From NCBI GenBank assembly GCA_947074195.1, contig CAMTOS010000014.1:1-44970 (forward strand): DNA of 44,970 bases. Reading direction: 5' to 3'. This DNA is from an uncultured Bacteroides sp. Its GTDB lineage: Bacteria; Bacteroidota; Bacteroidia; Bacteroidales; Bacteroidaceae. Every line of letters starts with the position of its first letter. Within the stretch, counting starts at the first letter, position 1. Below, piece by piece: positions 1-9,100 of this stretch. Under the pieces are notes generated by a model. That model saw only the letters and a program-made list of their open reading frames with translations. It had not been told where the DNA came from and searched no databases. The translations under genes were made by a program, and so were the position numbers.

Positions 1-229
1 GAATAGAAACACCAATTAGTGGAGTATCAGTTTCATCTAATACACGTCCTTTTACAGTTCGCGATTGGTTCACATCATGATTTACTTCACTATGAACATC
101 ATAGTTTGAAGAGGCATAAGAATAGACAGGAAAAATGCTTAACGAAGCCGTTAAACATAAAGCAGCGATAGATCGTGTTGCTTTTCCCCGTAGAATTGTG
201 TCGTGACATTTGATGATGTCTTTTTTCAT
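1..229 (-). CDS. SusC-like TonB-dependent outer-membrane receptor, N-terminal part
   Basis: Only the first 76 codons lie in the window; the gene continues past base 1. The protein begins MKKDIIKCHDTIL and has a hydrophobic signal stretch (residues about 17-42, ending near VYSYA). From about residue 58 it enters the carboxypeptidase-D-like regulatory domain (VKGRVLDETDTPLIGVSI) that opens SusC-family porins. In the family these proteins import oligosaccharides across the outer membrane with TonB energy and a SusD partner. No secretin/TonB N-terminal (STN) signalling domain fits between signal peptide and regulatory domain, since only about 15 residues separate them. That is odd for a receptor placed just after a sigma/anti-sigma pair. 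The gene starts 46 bases after the anti-sigma stop codon, so co-transcription is likely. The substrate cannot be judged. Confidence 0.85.
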   Translation of the reverse strand, partial: MKKDIIKCHDTILRGKATRSIAALCLTASLSIFPVYSYASSNYDVHSEVNHDVNQSRTVKGRVLDETDTPLIGVSI

Positions 230-275
230 ACCAGTAAAGTTAACTTATTTATAATCGATATTCAAACATTCACTA

Positions 276-500
276 TTAGTGTAATAGATTGAATATTTGT
301 TTTTTTAATTCATCTTTTTCCTGCAATGTAAATTCAGTATCTACATCTTCAGAAGCAAGCAGTATTTGTCTGGCTTCATCGTAAGCTTTCAGACATTCGG
401 CTTGTTTGGGTAAAGTTTCATTCCAGTTGTGAGTTGTATCACCTAAAATGAACTTTATGAAATTGTCATCCTTTAAATAATCTTCTACGTTATTGTACAT
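276..500 (-). CDS. Minimal anti-sigma factor: stand-alone FecR N-terminal domain
   Basis: This 74-residue protein matches the start of Bacteroidales FecR-type anti-sigma factors: VEDYLKDDNFIKFIL, then a run like PKQAECLKAYDEARQILLA, then a charged helix ending KKQIFNLLH. In the family this domain binds the partner ECF sigma factor in the cytoplasm. It is normally followed by a membrane helix and a large periplasmic FecR domain, giving roughly 300 or more residues. Here the frame closes with two consecutive stop codons (TAA TAG) where the membrane helix would start. The next gene begins 46 bases on, so the missing part is not merely out of frame. It lies 80 bases after the sigma gene. It could be a functional soluble anti-sigma factor or the remnant of a deleted gene. 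Confidence 0.7.
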   Translation of the reverse strand: MYNNVEDYLKDDNFIKFILGDTTHNWNETLPKQAECLKAYDEARQILLASEDVDTEFTLQEKDELKKQIFNLLH

Positions 501-580
501 ATCCCTGATCTTTTACAGTCGTTTATTTAAATCAGAGACGTCAGGAGGCGGGACTTGTACTCAAATTGTGAAGATATTTT

Positions 581-1138
581 TCAACAACTTACCAAACTTC
601 TTAATTTTGTAAGACTTCTGTGCATTAAATTGCGAACAGATTGATAATTCATGTTCATGATGATACAAATATCTTCATACTTTTTTTCTTCTAAATAATA
701 CAATGTTAATACTTCTCTTTGGCGGGGAGATAACTGAACCAGGAGTCTTTGCACCATCAGGTTTTCCATCTGTGTTTGCTCTTTGATGACATAATCCTGT
801 TCAAGATTACTGCTTGAAGAGAGGTTTGTTTCTTCAACAGGTGTATCAGAGATATACATCTTCTTACGATATTCATCAAAGATTTTATTTTTTAATGATA
901 TGAACAGATAAGACTTGAAGTTATTGATAACATCCAGTTCATCTTTCTTAGAATAGAGTTTAATAAATACGTCCTGAATACAATCTTTCAGCAACTCTTT
1001 ATCTGTAGTTAATTTGCTTCCGAAATTCAACAATATATTAATATGCATATCATATAAAGTAGAAAATGCAGCTGAATCACCCAGCTGAAATGCCTGAATT
1101 AAACTTACGACTCTATCGTTTGAATACTTGTTCATCAT
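581..1138 (-). CDS. ECF-type RNA polymerase sigma factor (sigma-70 family)
   Basis: The product (185 residues from MMNKYSNDRVVSL) has the two ECF domains. Sigma region 2 is at about residues 8-75, including LLKDCIQDVFIKLYSKKDEL. Sigma region 4 is at about 125-180, including LSPRQREVLTLYYLE and the recognition-helix segment NYQSVRNLMHRSLTKLR. The length is normal for the family. An upstream ATG at 1210 would add 24 residues that resemble nothing in the family, so 1138 (or the adjacent ATG at 1135) is preferred. ECF factors of this kind redirect RNA polymerase to nearby SusC/SusD operons and are held inactive by a FecR-type partner. The only partner visible here is the shortened protein encoded just downstream. 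No 26-bp PUL element lies in front of it, so it seems separate from the pectin regulon. Confidence 0.9.
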   Translation of the reverse strand: MMNKYSNDRVVSLIQAFQLGDSAAFSTLYDMHINILLNFGSKLTTDKELLKDCIQDVFIKLYSKKDELDVINNFKSYLFISLKNKIFDEYRKKMYISDTPVEETNLSSSSNLEQDYVIKEQTQMENLMVQRLLVQLSPRQREVLTLYYLEEKKYEDICIIMNMNYQSVRNLMHRSLTKLRSLVSC

Positions 1139-1318
1139 GGTATATTTAAAAGGTTTGATGAAACAAAAGTATAGAGTAATAAGAAAATGATTAGGGAATT
1201 TCTGGTTCATAAAGGGAAATTACAGATAAGCTGTTTTAAAACACTTTTTATCAATTATTGCTTTTCTGTTGCTTTTATCTTAAATAATAATCATCAATTG
1301 TAAATAAATGTATTATCT

Positions 1319-4300
1319 CTATCTAATTCTCTCAAACCAATAAATACCATTAGGTCTTTTCAGTGTATCCAAATCATATACTTCTCTTATTTTCAATACT
1401 TTATCTATCACAGCCAACTCACCAGTAGTTGGATTGATATAATTCAAACGATACATACCCGGAAACAAATGAACCGGAATAACTGATCCTGAATGGGAAT
1501 AAATGATACAACCAATATCAGTATTTACCAGTTTTTCATAGTTTTCATGGTTAGTTTGTTCTACTTTCATCTGGGCTGCAGCCCTTAAAAAAGCTTTATC
1601 GGTTGCAGGTAAAACCGGAACTGAACCGCCGGCCATAAAAACAGCCCAGGCTAAATCGGGATAATTCTGTGCATTAAAAGTTATGGCTTTATCATGGTAC
1701 TTTTCGGAATACTCTGAAACTGATTTATAAGCTTCCGGATAACCAGTTTTTCCAACCTTTACTTTACGGGCATGCTGGCGTGGTGCCAGATTCTTTCCAC
1801 CTTCGGGGGCATAAAGTCCGTCAGTATTGTAATGCCAGTAACGAATATCGATTATATCGATCATTGGCTCATAAACCGGATTGTTTAGAATAGCATCCTG
1901 CACATCCTTTGTTGTACTCAGAGCAATTAACGGATGTTTGCCTGTTTCTTCTTCCCACTCTTTGATGACATCGAGCCAGAATTCCACAAAATGTTGCGGA
2001 CCGGTATATTCGGCACTGATTAGTTGCACGACATTTGGAGAGTCGGCAAAGGTATTTAATGATTGGCGGATATAATTGCGATGAAGTTCACGGCGAACCG
2101 GATGATTAATATCATAAAACTCATCGGCTACAAATATGCGTTTATCACCACTGAAGTTTACCGGTTCGGCAAACCCGGTATTATTAATATTGTTTGCACT
2201 TCGCCATGGGGAGTCTACCCAGTGTGCTCCAGCTTCAAGGATATTGTGCTGGAAGTAGTTTTCATGATAAAGCAACATACCATTCTCGGCTGCTTTATCT
2301 GCATATTCTTTTAAACGGCTCCAGTACCATTGATTGGGTTGAGTCAGATCATATTTACTCAATCCATCCCAGGCGATACCTTCACCACTTCGTGCAAAGG
2401 GTTGTTCGTAGAACGGCCCCCATACATCACCATCACGACGTTTCACACGTTGGTGATCATCGCGGCGGCGTTCGTACCAAAGTCCATAATTGTGATCTAA
2501 TACAGCAATATTATTATCTGCCATATAAGTAATAACCGAATCTATTCGGTCGGTTAAACCAGTCCCTTCTCTGCCGGGTACAAAGCGTGTTATATGCGGT
2601 TTGGCCTTTGGCAGATAGGTATTCTTCAGATTTCCGTTCCACCAGGGAATATCATGTTTTGCACCTGTAATTAATGCTCCGTCTAGTACCAGGCGGCCAT
2701 TAACTACTTCAAAAGATGGAACTGAAGAAGTAGCGGCTTTTGCAGCAGACTTACCGGGTTTGAGTTTATCGACAACCAATAAACCTTCGGGATTCACATC
2801 GTCTGTTGTATTATCATTGATCCAGTTTACTAATTGCAATCGTGGTAGTCGGGATTGCTCAGCCATTACGGCTGCCTGTTCTACCGTCGGACTGCTTGTG
2901 CTGTTTGTCGCTAAAGGCATAATTCGTGCACGGTCATCTACATTTTGACCTGATCGCTGTGCCAATTGAGCATAAAAGAAGCTTCGCGGCTGAATATGAT
3001 TGTTCGATTGCGCCCATTCTCCATTACCCGAAAATTGTCCCCACGTGCCATAAGCACGATTCTTTGCATCATCGGCAAGAGAATAACACTCTAACTCGGC
3101 AGCAGTAGATTGCCATATCAGACTGTTTGCCGTATTCCATCCTGCACCATTCTTGTTCTGACCCAGATTTTTAAAGCTGATATTGTTGCCTTCGATATTT
3201 ACGATATCGAATAACACACCAGGAGCCAGTGCACCAACTGAACCACTAAACCCATATGTATCTTTAGCCTCGCATTGCACAAAGGCATTCGGCCCTGCAG
3301 CATTATAGCCTGCAGCAAAGTCGTGAATACCATTCTCTGAGTAGCAACGTTGTATCAGATTCTGTTGTCCCATCACCAGAAAGGTTTCACGGCGCATACC
3401 ACCAATTTCCGAAACCGGTTCCGTAGCGATGCAATCTTCCACCGTTACTTTCGATGCCATAGACTGTATCAGCACGGCACTTCCGGCTAAGTTTCTGAAA
3501 TCAACCTTGCTTACCCAGCAATTTTCTGCATTATCAATAGAGATGCCTGTCCATGCATGATCCTCATCCTTAAGGTTTTTCGTATTATATATAGATACTA
3601 TAGTCAGATTTTCAATACCGATATCAGAAACACGACCAGTCCATTGATAAGGAAGTACTAATCCACCACCCCATTGCTGATCGATAGCCATAGTCAGCGG
3701 AACATCAAACGTTATTTTATTTCCATTGACAGAAGTCACCGTACGGTCCCAGCTTAAATCCACATCTCCGGGTTTCCAACCTAACGCACTGATTCCACCC
3801 CCAAAGGAAGTGCAGCCAATAGCTTCAATCCATTCTTTAGTCGATGGACGTATAATTTGCACATTATCACCTGCTTTCAAACCAGATTTTTCAGTTAACA
3901 CTATTTCGGTGCTATTCACAGGCACATATTCAGAAGCAATTCTTAATGTATCAGTAGAAACCAGATTATTAATACCTTCGATATAAATCACAGCCCCTCT
4001 GTCAACCCCATTCTTTTGCAAGATGGTTTTAGTCTTACTCTTCCCACGCAATACTACACCCGAAGAAGAAATTCGCAGGCTCTCATTCAGTTCGAAAATT
4101 CCGTCATCCAACAATACCGCACCTTTAAATCCGCTTTTATCGGCTTTAAGCGATGCCACATGGTCGATAGCCTGCTGGATTCTCGAAGAATTATCGCCCG
4201 ATTTCCAAGGTACAAATATCACATTCTTTACTTCAGGTAAAGGCACATCCGAGTTTCTGTATCCACAATAAGAAAAATCAATGACACGATTTCCCTTCTC

Positions 4301-4411
4301 ATCTATATTATAAACGATGGAATCTTTCTTTATATCTAAAGCAAGGGTTTGTGCAAAACATTGCACAAACCCCCAACATAATAAGGCAATTAAACTAAAT
4401 CTATTTTTCAT
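1319..4411 (-). CDS. Secreted beta-helix plus DUF6298-like two-domain protein, putative pectic glycan hydrolase
   Basis: This is a 1030-residue exported protein with signal peptide MKNRFSLIALLCWGFVQCFA. The ATG at 4411 is chosen because an earlier TTG (4441) would overlap the preceding lyase gene and put ten charged residues before the signal peptide. Residues about 50-480 look like a right-handed beta-helix: SRIQQAIDHVAS, then repeated strand/turn units such as NLTIVSIYNTKN and DCIATEPVSEIGG. Residues about 560-1000 form a second domain resembling DUF6298, with conserved-looking aromatic and acidic stretches (YHENYFQHNIL, QLISAEYTGPQHFVEFWLD, DIIDIRYWHYNTDGLY). A beta-helix fold often means polygalacturonan binding or cleavage, but no catalytic set was identified. 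It follows the PL1 gene by 22 bases and probably shares its transcript. The exact activity is unknown. Confidence 0.7.
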   Translation of the reverse strand: MKNRFSLIALLCWGFVQCFAQTLALDIKKDSIVYNIDEKGNRVIDFSYCGYRNSDVPLPEVKNVIFVPWKSGDNSSRIQQAIDHVASLKADKSGFKGAVLLDDGIFELNESLRISSSGVVLRGKSKTKTILQKNGVDRGAVIYIEGINNLVSTDTLRIASEYVPVNSTEIVLTEKSGLKAGDNVQIIRPSTKEWIEAIGCTSFGGGISALGWKPGDVDLSWDRTVTSVNGNKITFDVPLTMAIDQQWGGGLVLPYQWTGRVSDIGIENLTIVSIYNTKNLKDEDHAWTGISIDNAENCWVSKVDFRNLAGSAVLIQSMASKVTVEDCIATEPVSEIGGMRRETFLVMGQQNLIQRCYSENGIHDFAAGYNAAGPNAFVQCEAKDTYGFSGSVGALAPGVLFDIVNIEGNNISFKNLGQNKNGAGWNTANSLIWQSTAAELECYSLADDAKNRAYGTWGQFSGNGEWAQSNNHIQPRSFFYAQLAQRSGQNVDDRARIMPLATNSTSSPTVEQAAVMAEQSRLPRLQLVNWINDNTTDDVNPEGLLVVDKLKPGKSAAKAATSSVPSFEVVNGRLVLDGALITGAKHDIPWWNGNLKNTYLPKAKPHITRFVPGREGTGLTDRIDSVITYMADNNIAVLDHNYGLWYERRRDDHQRVKRRDGDVWGPFYEQPFARSGEGIAWDGLSKYDLTQPNQWYWSRLKEYADKAAENGMLLYHENYFQHNILEAGAHWVDSPWRSANNINNTGFAEPVNFSGDKRIFVADEFYDINHPVRRELHRNYIRQSLNTFADSPNVVQLISAEYTGPQHFVEFWLDVIKEWEEETGKHPLIALSTTKDVQDAILNNPVYEPMIDIIDIRYWHYNTDGLYAPEGGKNLAPRQHARKVKVGKTGYPEAYKSVSEYSEKYHDKAITFNAQNYPDLAWAVFMAGGSVPVLPATDKAFLRAAAQMKVEQTNHENYEKLVNTDIGCIIYSHSGSVIPVHLFPGMYRLNYINPTTGELAVIDKVLKIREVYDLDTLKRPNGIYWFERIR

Positions 4412-4433
4412 TGCTACTTTAAGAATTCTGTTT

Positions 4434-6119
4434 TTATTCAATCAGGCTTTTACGTTTAGCCAATGTATCATAATTGTTATTCACATCAGTCCAATCCACT
4501 TTAATCGTCGGATTTATACCATTGATATACTTTTCAATATTCGTATATCCATCACCATTCATATCGAGCACAGCATCAGACGGATCATTAGGATTCAGAC
4601 CATATTTGATTTCCCATGCATCGGGCATCCCGTCACCATCTGAATCAACGTAAGGAGTTCCGTTATATTCAGGCAAACCACCCACCTGGCGAATATCAGT
4701 GATAATACCAAGTTTATAAGAATCAGCAGGCAATCTGCGTTTTACATAAGGCGTCTCAAATGGTTCGGCATCTTCTGCATAAATTGCTTTACCGGTACGA
4801 ACGGTTTCTACCACACGTGCATCTACCGCATCACGTCTCGGGAATGTAGCGCCTACATTGTTCAAGACGAATTCGTAAGCTGTATTTGCATCCATAATCG
4901 TAACGTTAGGCATATCGAACGGCGCATCTACTTTAATCTGGTCTGCAAATTTGCCGGCATCTGGTTCATGATAGACCTGTACACCACCGTCCCAGTTGTT
5001 TTTGGTTACACGCTCATTACCTACCACAATATTTCCGTTTACATAAGCCTTACCAAAAGTATCGGGCTTATTTTTATCACGGCTCGACTCCGGTTTGATG
5101 ATACGGTGAGCGATAGGTTTATCTAAAGGAGTTACGGGACCTGGTTTATAGTAGTTGTTAATGATATTGTAACGGCTATTCTCATCACCACCATCTACAG
5201 AACGGTTCCACCAGTTGAACGTCACATTGTTTACCAGATTAAAATCGCCATCCATACCCACAGAGCAGTTACGGCTGATGTTTGACGCAAACAGATTGCG
5301 AGCAAACATACTGTTATGACCACCGATGGTTGCACCGAAAGCATGATTGTAGGTATCCAGACCTTCGGAGAAGATAGAATTCTGAATAGTAATATTTACA
5401 GTAGGAAGTTTTTGTCCTCGACCAGTAGAATCACGGTCGTATACATGGCGATAAAGAGACATCACCTCATCGAGTCCCCAACTTGCCGAACAGTGGTCAA
5501 GAATTACATTACCCACACACTGACCACCAAGCGCATCATCGCGGAAAGCTACATCCTGTGCACCACGACGGAAACGCATATGTCTGATTACGATATCATG
5601 AGTATCGATAAGAAAAGATTCACCGGTTACACAAACTCCGTCGCCAGGAGCCGTCTGGCCCGCAATCGTGATATAAGGCGCACGAATACTAATCGGACTT
5701 TTCAGTTTGATTACTCCCGAAACATTGAACACCACAATACGGGCACCACCTGTTTCACAAGCCTCACGCAAAGTACCCGGACCACTATCTTCTAAAGAAG
5801 TCACCGTGATTACCTTGCCCCCACGTCCCCCGGGCGTGTAGGCACCTCCGCCTTCCGCACCTGGGAAAGCAGGAATAGAAGCACTAATCAAATCTCCGGG
5901 TTTAGAGGCCCATGGTTTGTACGGGCGGCCTTTCAAAGATTCATCGAGCACCACAGGCAGAGCAATTTCCCATGCCTCATCCGACTTTCGTTCGAACTCT
6001 TCTTCCATCAATTTTCCGCGCTCTTTAATCGAATCGGGAATAACAGGATATTGTGCAAAAGCCGGAAAAGCGAGAAACATGGCAGTTCCGGCAACGATGA
6101 ATTTCTTTATATTTTTCAT
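4434..6119 (-). CDS. PL1 family pectate lyase, secreted
   Basis: The 561-residue product carries a signal peptide (MKNIKKFIVAGTAMFLAFPAFA). It shows the hallmarks of Bacteroidales PL1 enzymes: AFPGAEGGGAYTPGGRGGKV at about 85-105, ITIAGQTAPGDGVC, IRHMRFRRG, DHCSASWGLDE and NNYYKPGP. PL1 enzymes cut alpha-1,4-galacturonan by beta-elimination, usually with calcium. Near the C-terminus is an EF-hand-like calcium motif (DSDGDGMPDAWEIKYGLNP, then MNGDGYTNIEKYING). An earlier ATG at 6209 is rejected because it would overlap the sensor gene and precede the signal peptide by 30 residues. The gene starts 52 bases after the HTCS stop. A copy of the shared regulatory element sits at 6158-6183, so it probably has its own inducible promoter. 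It is paralogous to the lyase at 13390-15114. Confidence 0.93.
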   Translation of the reverse strand: MKNIKKFIVAGTAMFLAFPAFAQYPVIPDSIKERGKLMEEEFERKSDEAWEIALPVVLDESLKGRPYKPWASKPGDLISASIPAFPGAEGGGAYTPGGRGGKVITVTSLEDSGPGTLREACETGGARIVVFNVSGVIKLKSPISIRAPYITIAGQTAPGDGVCVTGESFLIDTHDIVIRHMRFRRGAQDVAFRDDALGGQCVGNVILDHCSASWGLDEVMSLYRHVYDRDSTGRGQKLPTVNITIQNSIFSEGLDTYNHAFGATIGGHNSMFARNLFASNISRNCSVGMDGDFNLVNNVTFNWWNRSVDGGDENSRYNIINNYYKPGPVTPLDKPIAHRIIKPESSRDKNKPDTFGKAYVNGNIVVGNERVTKNNWDGGVQVYHEPDAGKFADQIKVDAPFDMPNVTIMDANTAYEFVLNNVGATFPRRDAVDARVVETVRTGKAIYAEDAEPFETPYVKRRLPADSYKLGIITDIRQVGGLPEYNGTPYVDSDGDGMPDAWEIKYGLNPNDPSDAVLDMNGDGYTNIEKYINGINPTIKVDWTDVNNNYDTLAKRKSLIE

Positions 6120-6157
6120 TTCAGTTCGTCTTATCAATTTGTTGTTCTTTCTACTAA

Positions 6158-6183
6158 GACGATTCGAATAATTATTTGTAATC
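6158..6183 (-). promoter_or_regulatory. Putative PUL operator (26 bp) upstream of PL1
   Basis: Reading toward the lyase gene, the site is GATTACAAAT-N12-CGTC, 26 bp, ending 38 bases before the ATG at 6119. It overlaps the last codons and stop of the HTCS gene. It shares both halves and exact spacing with the sites at 12404, 15152, 19521, 25852 and 35560. The role as an activator site is inferred. Confidence 0.5.
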
Positions 6184-9100
6184 TTTATTATCAGCTTTTT
6201 TCCATTCACCTATATATTCTTTTGGTGATTGATTGTATTTCTTACGGAAGCATTTACTGAAATAACCCGAGTCTTTAAAACCTACAGCAAAAGCGATCTC
6301 CGTAATAGTCATATCGGTGTTCTTTATCAGTTCAATCGATTTATTCAGACGAATTTCCTTTATCAGGTCGACAGGCGCCAATCCGGTTAATCCCTTTAAT
6401 TTCTTAAAGAATGCCGAGCGACTCAATCCCATTGTCGTTGCAATAGTATCGATATTGAAATCACTGTTTTCAAGATTTACTTCAATCAATTCATGAATCT
6501 TATCGATAAACTGCACATCCTTGGTCACCAGATATTGTTCGTAATGATCCTCATTCACCGGATTATCGGTAAACTTATGCATTCTCTCCTGGAAAAGCTT
6601 GCGCTCATTCAGCAGCTGGTCGATACGTGCCACAAGATAATCTTTGCTAAATGGCTTATTGATATAAGCATTCGCTCCCATGCTAATGGCTTTCGTCTTC
6701 GATTCATCATTGCCTTTTGCAGTAAGAATGATAACCGGAATATGACTCACCTGGAAGTCATTACGAATATTCTTAAGCATGTGCAAACCATCCATGTTTG
6801 GCATCATCTGGTCGGTTACGATAATATCGGGATGATAAAGATGCACTTTCTTCAGACCTTCTACACCATCACCAGCCGTAAAGATATTGAATCGCTCTTC
6901 CAACTGCAGCTTAAGCATGTTACACAGGTCTTTGTTATCTTCGACAACCAAAAGTGTTGGTAAAGAGTCATCTGTATTCTGCTCATCTTCATCGGTCGCT
7001 TCTATTTCTACCAGCACTTCATCATTCTTCGTTTCTGCCTGTAGTGAATCATCCACATTTTCACCAAGATAAAAATCAACTTCAGACGCATCGAAATGCT
7101 CTTTATCCATTTTCAATTCTACGGTAAATGTAGCACCCTGATTTTCCACGCTGCTGGCAAAGATTCTTCCGTGATGCATATTCACAATCTCTTTTGATAA
7201 AGCCAGTCCGATACCCGTACCTTTATAATAGCTGTTCGATGCATTTCCTGCTTGTGAGAAGCGTTCGAAAATCTCAGTTAATTTGTTTTGAGGAATACCT
7301 ACTCCATTGTCTTCGACCTTCACTGCGCAAGTCCGTTTTTCATTATCAGCTTCGACAACAATTACCACATTCTCTCCGCTTTTAGTAAACTTAAATGCAT
7401 TAGAAAGTAAGTTTCTCAACACAATGGCAAGCTTATCTTTATCTGCCCAAATCTTTATATCATCTTTCGGCAATTTGAAACTGAAATTGATGCCATTCTC
7501 ATCAGCAAGCAGTTTAAACTCCTTCTCAAAAGAGCGCACAATCTCTGAAAGATTTACGTAAGAGACATGCAAACGCATTTTCCCGTTTTGTATCTTTCTG
7601 AAATCCAGAATCTGGTTGACCAACTGAAGCATCTGCGTCACGTTCCGTTCCATCAGGTCAACATACTGACGGCCTTTGGTTGTCAAATTCTCTTTCTCTT
7701 TCAGTTCCTGTATAGGGCCGATAATCAGTGTCAATGGTGTACGAAGCTCATGTGAGATATTCGTAAAGAATTTAATCTTCAATTCAGACAGACGTTGTTC
7801 AATGTAGATATCATTCTTCACCTTAATCATAAACATGGTTAGTCTGATAGCCAGAATCAACAACAATACCACCATTACAGAGTAGGCAAAATAGGCCCAT
7901 CCACTGGCCCACCATGGTGGCAGAATAGTGATGAGAATAGAATGTGAAGAGTCCAGATCAGGATTAGCCTCATCCAGGGTTTGCACCTTAAAGGTATATT
8001 TTCCGGGAGGCACATTGGTATAAGAAGCAATACGGTTTTTGCCGTTGTAATGCCATTCTTTTTCGTAACCTTCCAGAATATAGCGGTAAGAGATGCGGTT
8101 CTGATTGTTAAAGTTCAATGCAGCAAACTCTATCGTAAACATCGATTGTTTATGCTTCAGTATAATTTCATCAGCATATGAGATGGAGCTATCGATAATA
8201 GGTTCATCAGTATAACTACGAATATCTTTATTGGAAATCTTACAACCCACAATGTAAGTCTTATAGTTCACACAATGACTTTCGAGCTTATCGGGCGAAA
8301 ACATCAGAATACCTTGTTTGCAACCCAGCCAAAGTTCCCCGTCCTGTGTTCTTAATGCTGCATTATCTTCAAGGGCAACCGATGGGAAGCCATCATATTT
8401 ATCAAAATTACGTATTCTTCCATCAGCTAAATCATAATATGAAAGGCCGCTTTCAGTGGCAAACCACAAACGTTCATCGTGATCCTCTACCATAGAAATT
8501 ATAACATCGCTGTTCAAGCCGTCAATTAAACCGTATACTTTAAAATCCGGATGATGGGTTTCTTTATTATATCCCGTGAGACGGCTCAAACCGCCACCAA
8601 ACATCGATATCCATATCTGCGAATCGCTGTCTTTATAAAGTGTATTCACATCGGTATCCATAAAGTTAGAACTATTCTTACGGTGATATATTTCGAATTC
8701 AATATCTTCCACCGAAGTAAAGTTACTGTCAAAAGACATAAGGCCATCCATCGTACCAACCAATATTTTGCCATTTCCGTCTTCAACGATATTTCTGACT
8801 TCCATGTAAAGACCATGCGAAGGATAGTTGACAAAGCCATTGTTTTTATTCTTAAAAACAATTTCACCATTTTCCTCACAAAGCAGATTCAGGCCGCCGT
8901 CAAGGAGTCCGGCCCAGATGCGTCCTTTACTATCCTGATAGGTGTAATAAACATCATTTCCGCTCAAGGAATTCTTTACAAAAGAATCACTTCTGAAGTG
9001 TTTAAAACGATAACCGCAGGTTTCATTCTCATCGTGTGTAGCCAGAATCAATCCATTCCCTTTTGTAGCAAACCAAAGGTTGCCATCTCTGTCTTCAAGA

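Noticed and set aside
229..276. Frameshift explanation for the short FecR gene
   Set aside because: Only 46 bases lie between its stop and the next start codon, too few to hold the missing membrane and periplasmic parts in any frame.
1139..1210. Longer N-terminus of the sigma factor
   Set aside because: The 24 extra residues are hydrophobic and unlike any ECF sigma factor; ATG codons at 1138 and 1135 give a normal-length protein.
1211..1318. Terminator after the DUF6298-like gene
   Set aside because: The region is AT-rich but I found no stem with a following T-run; transcription into the sigma gene cannot be excluded.
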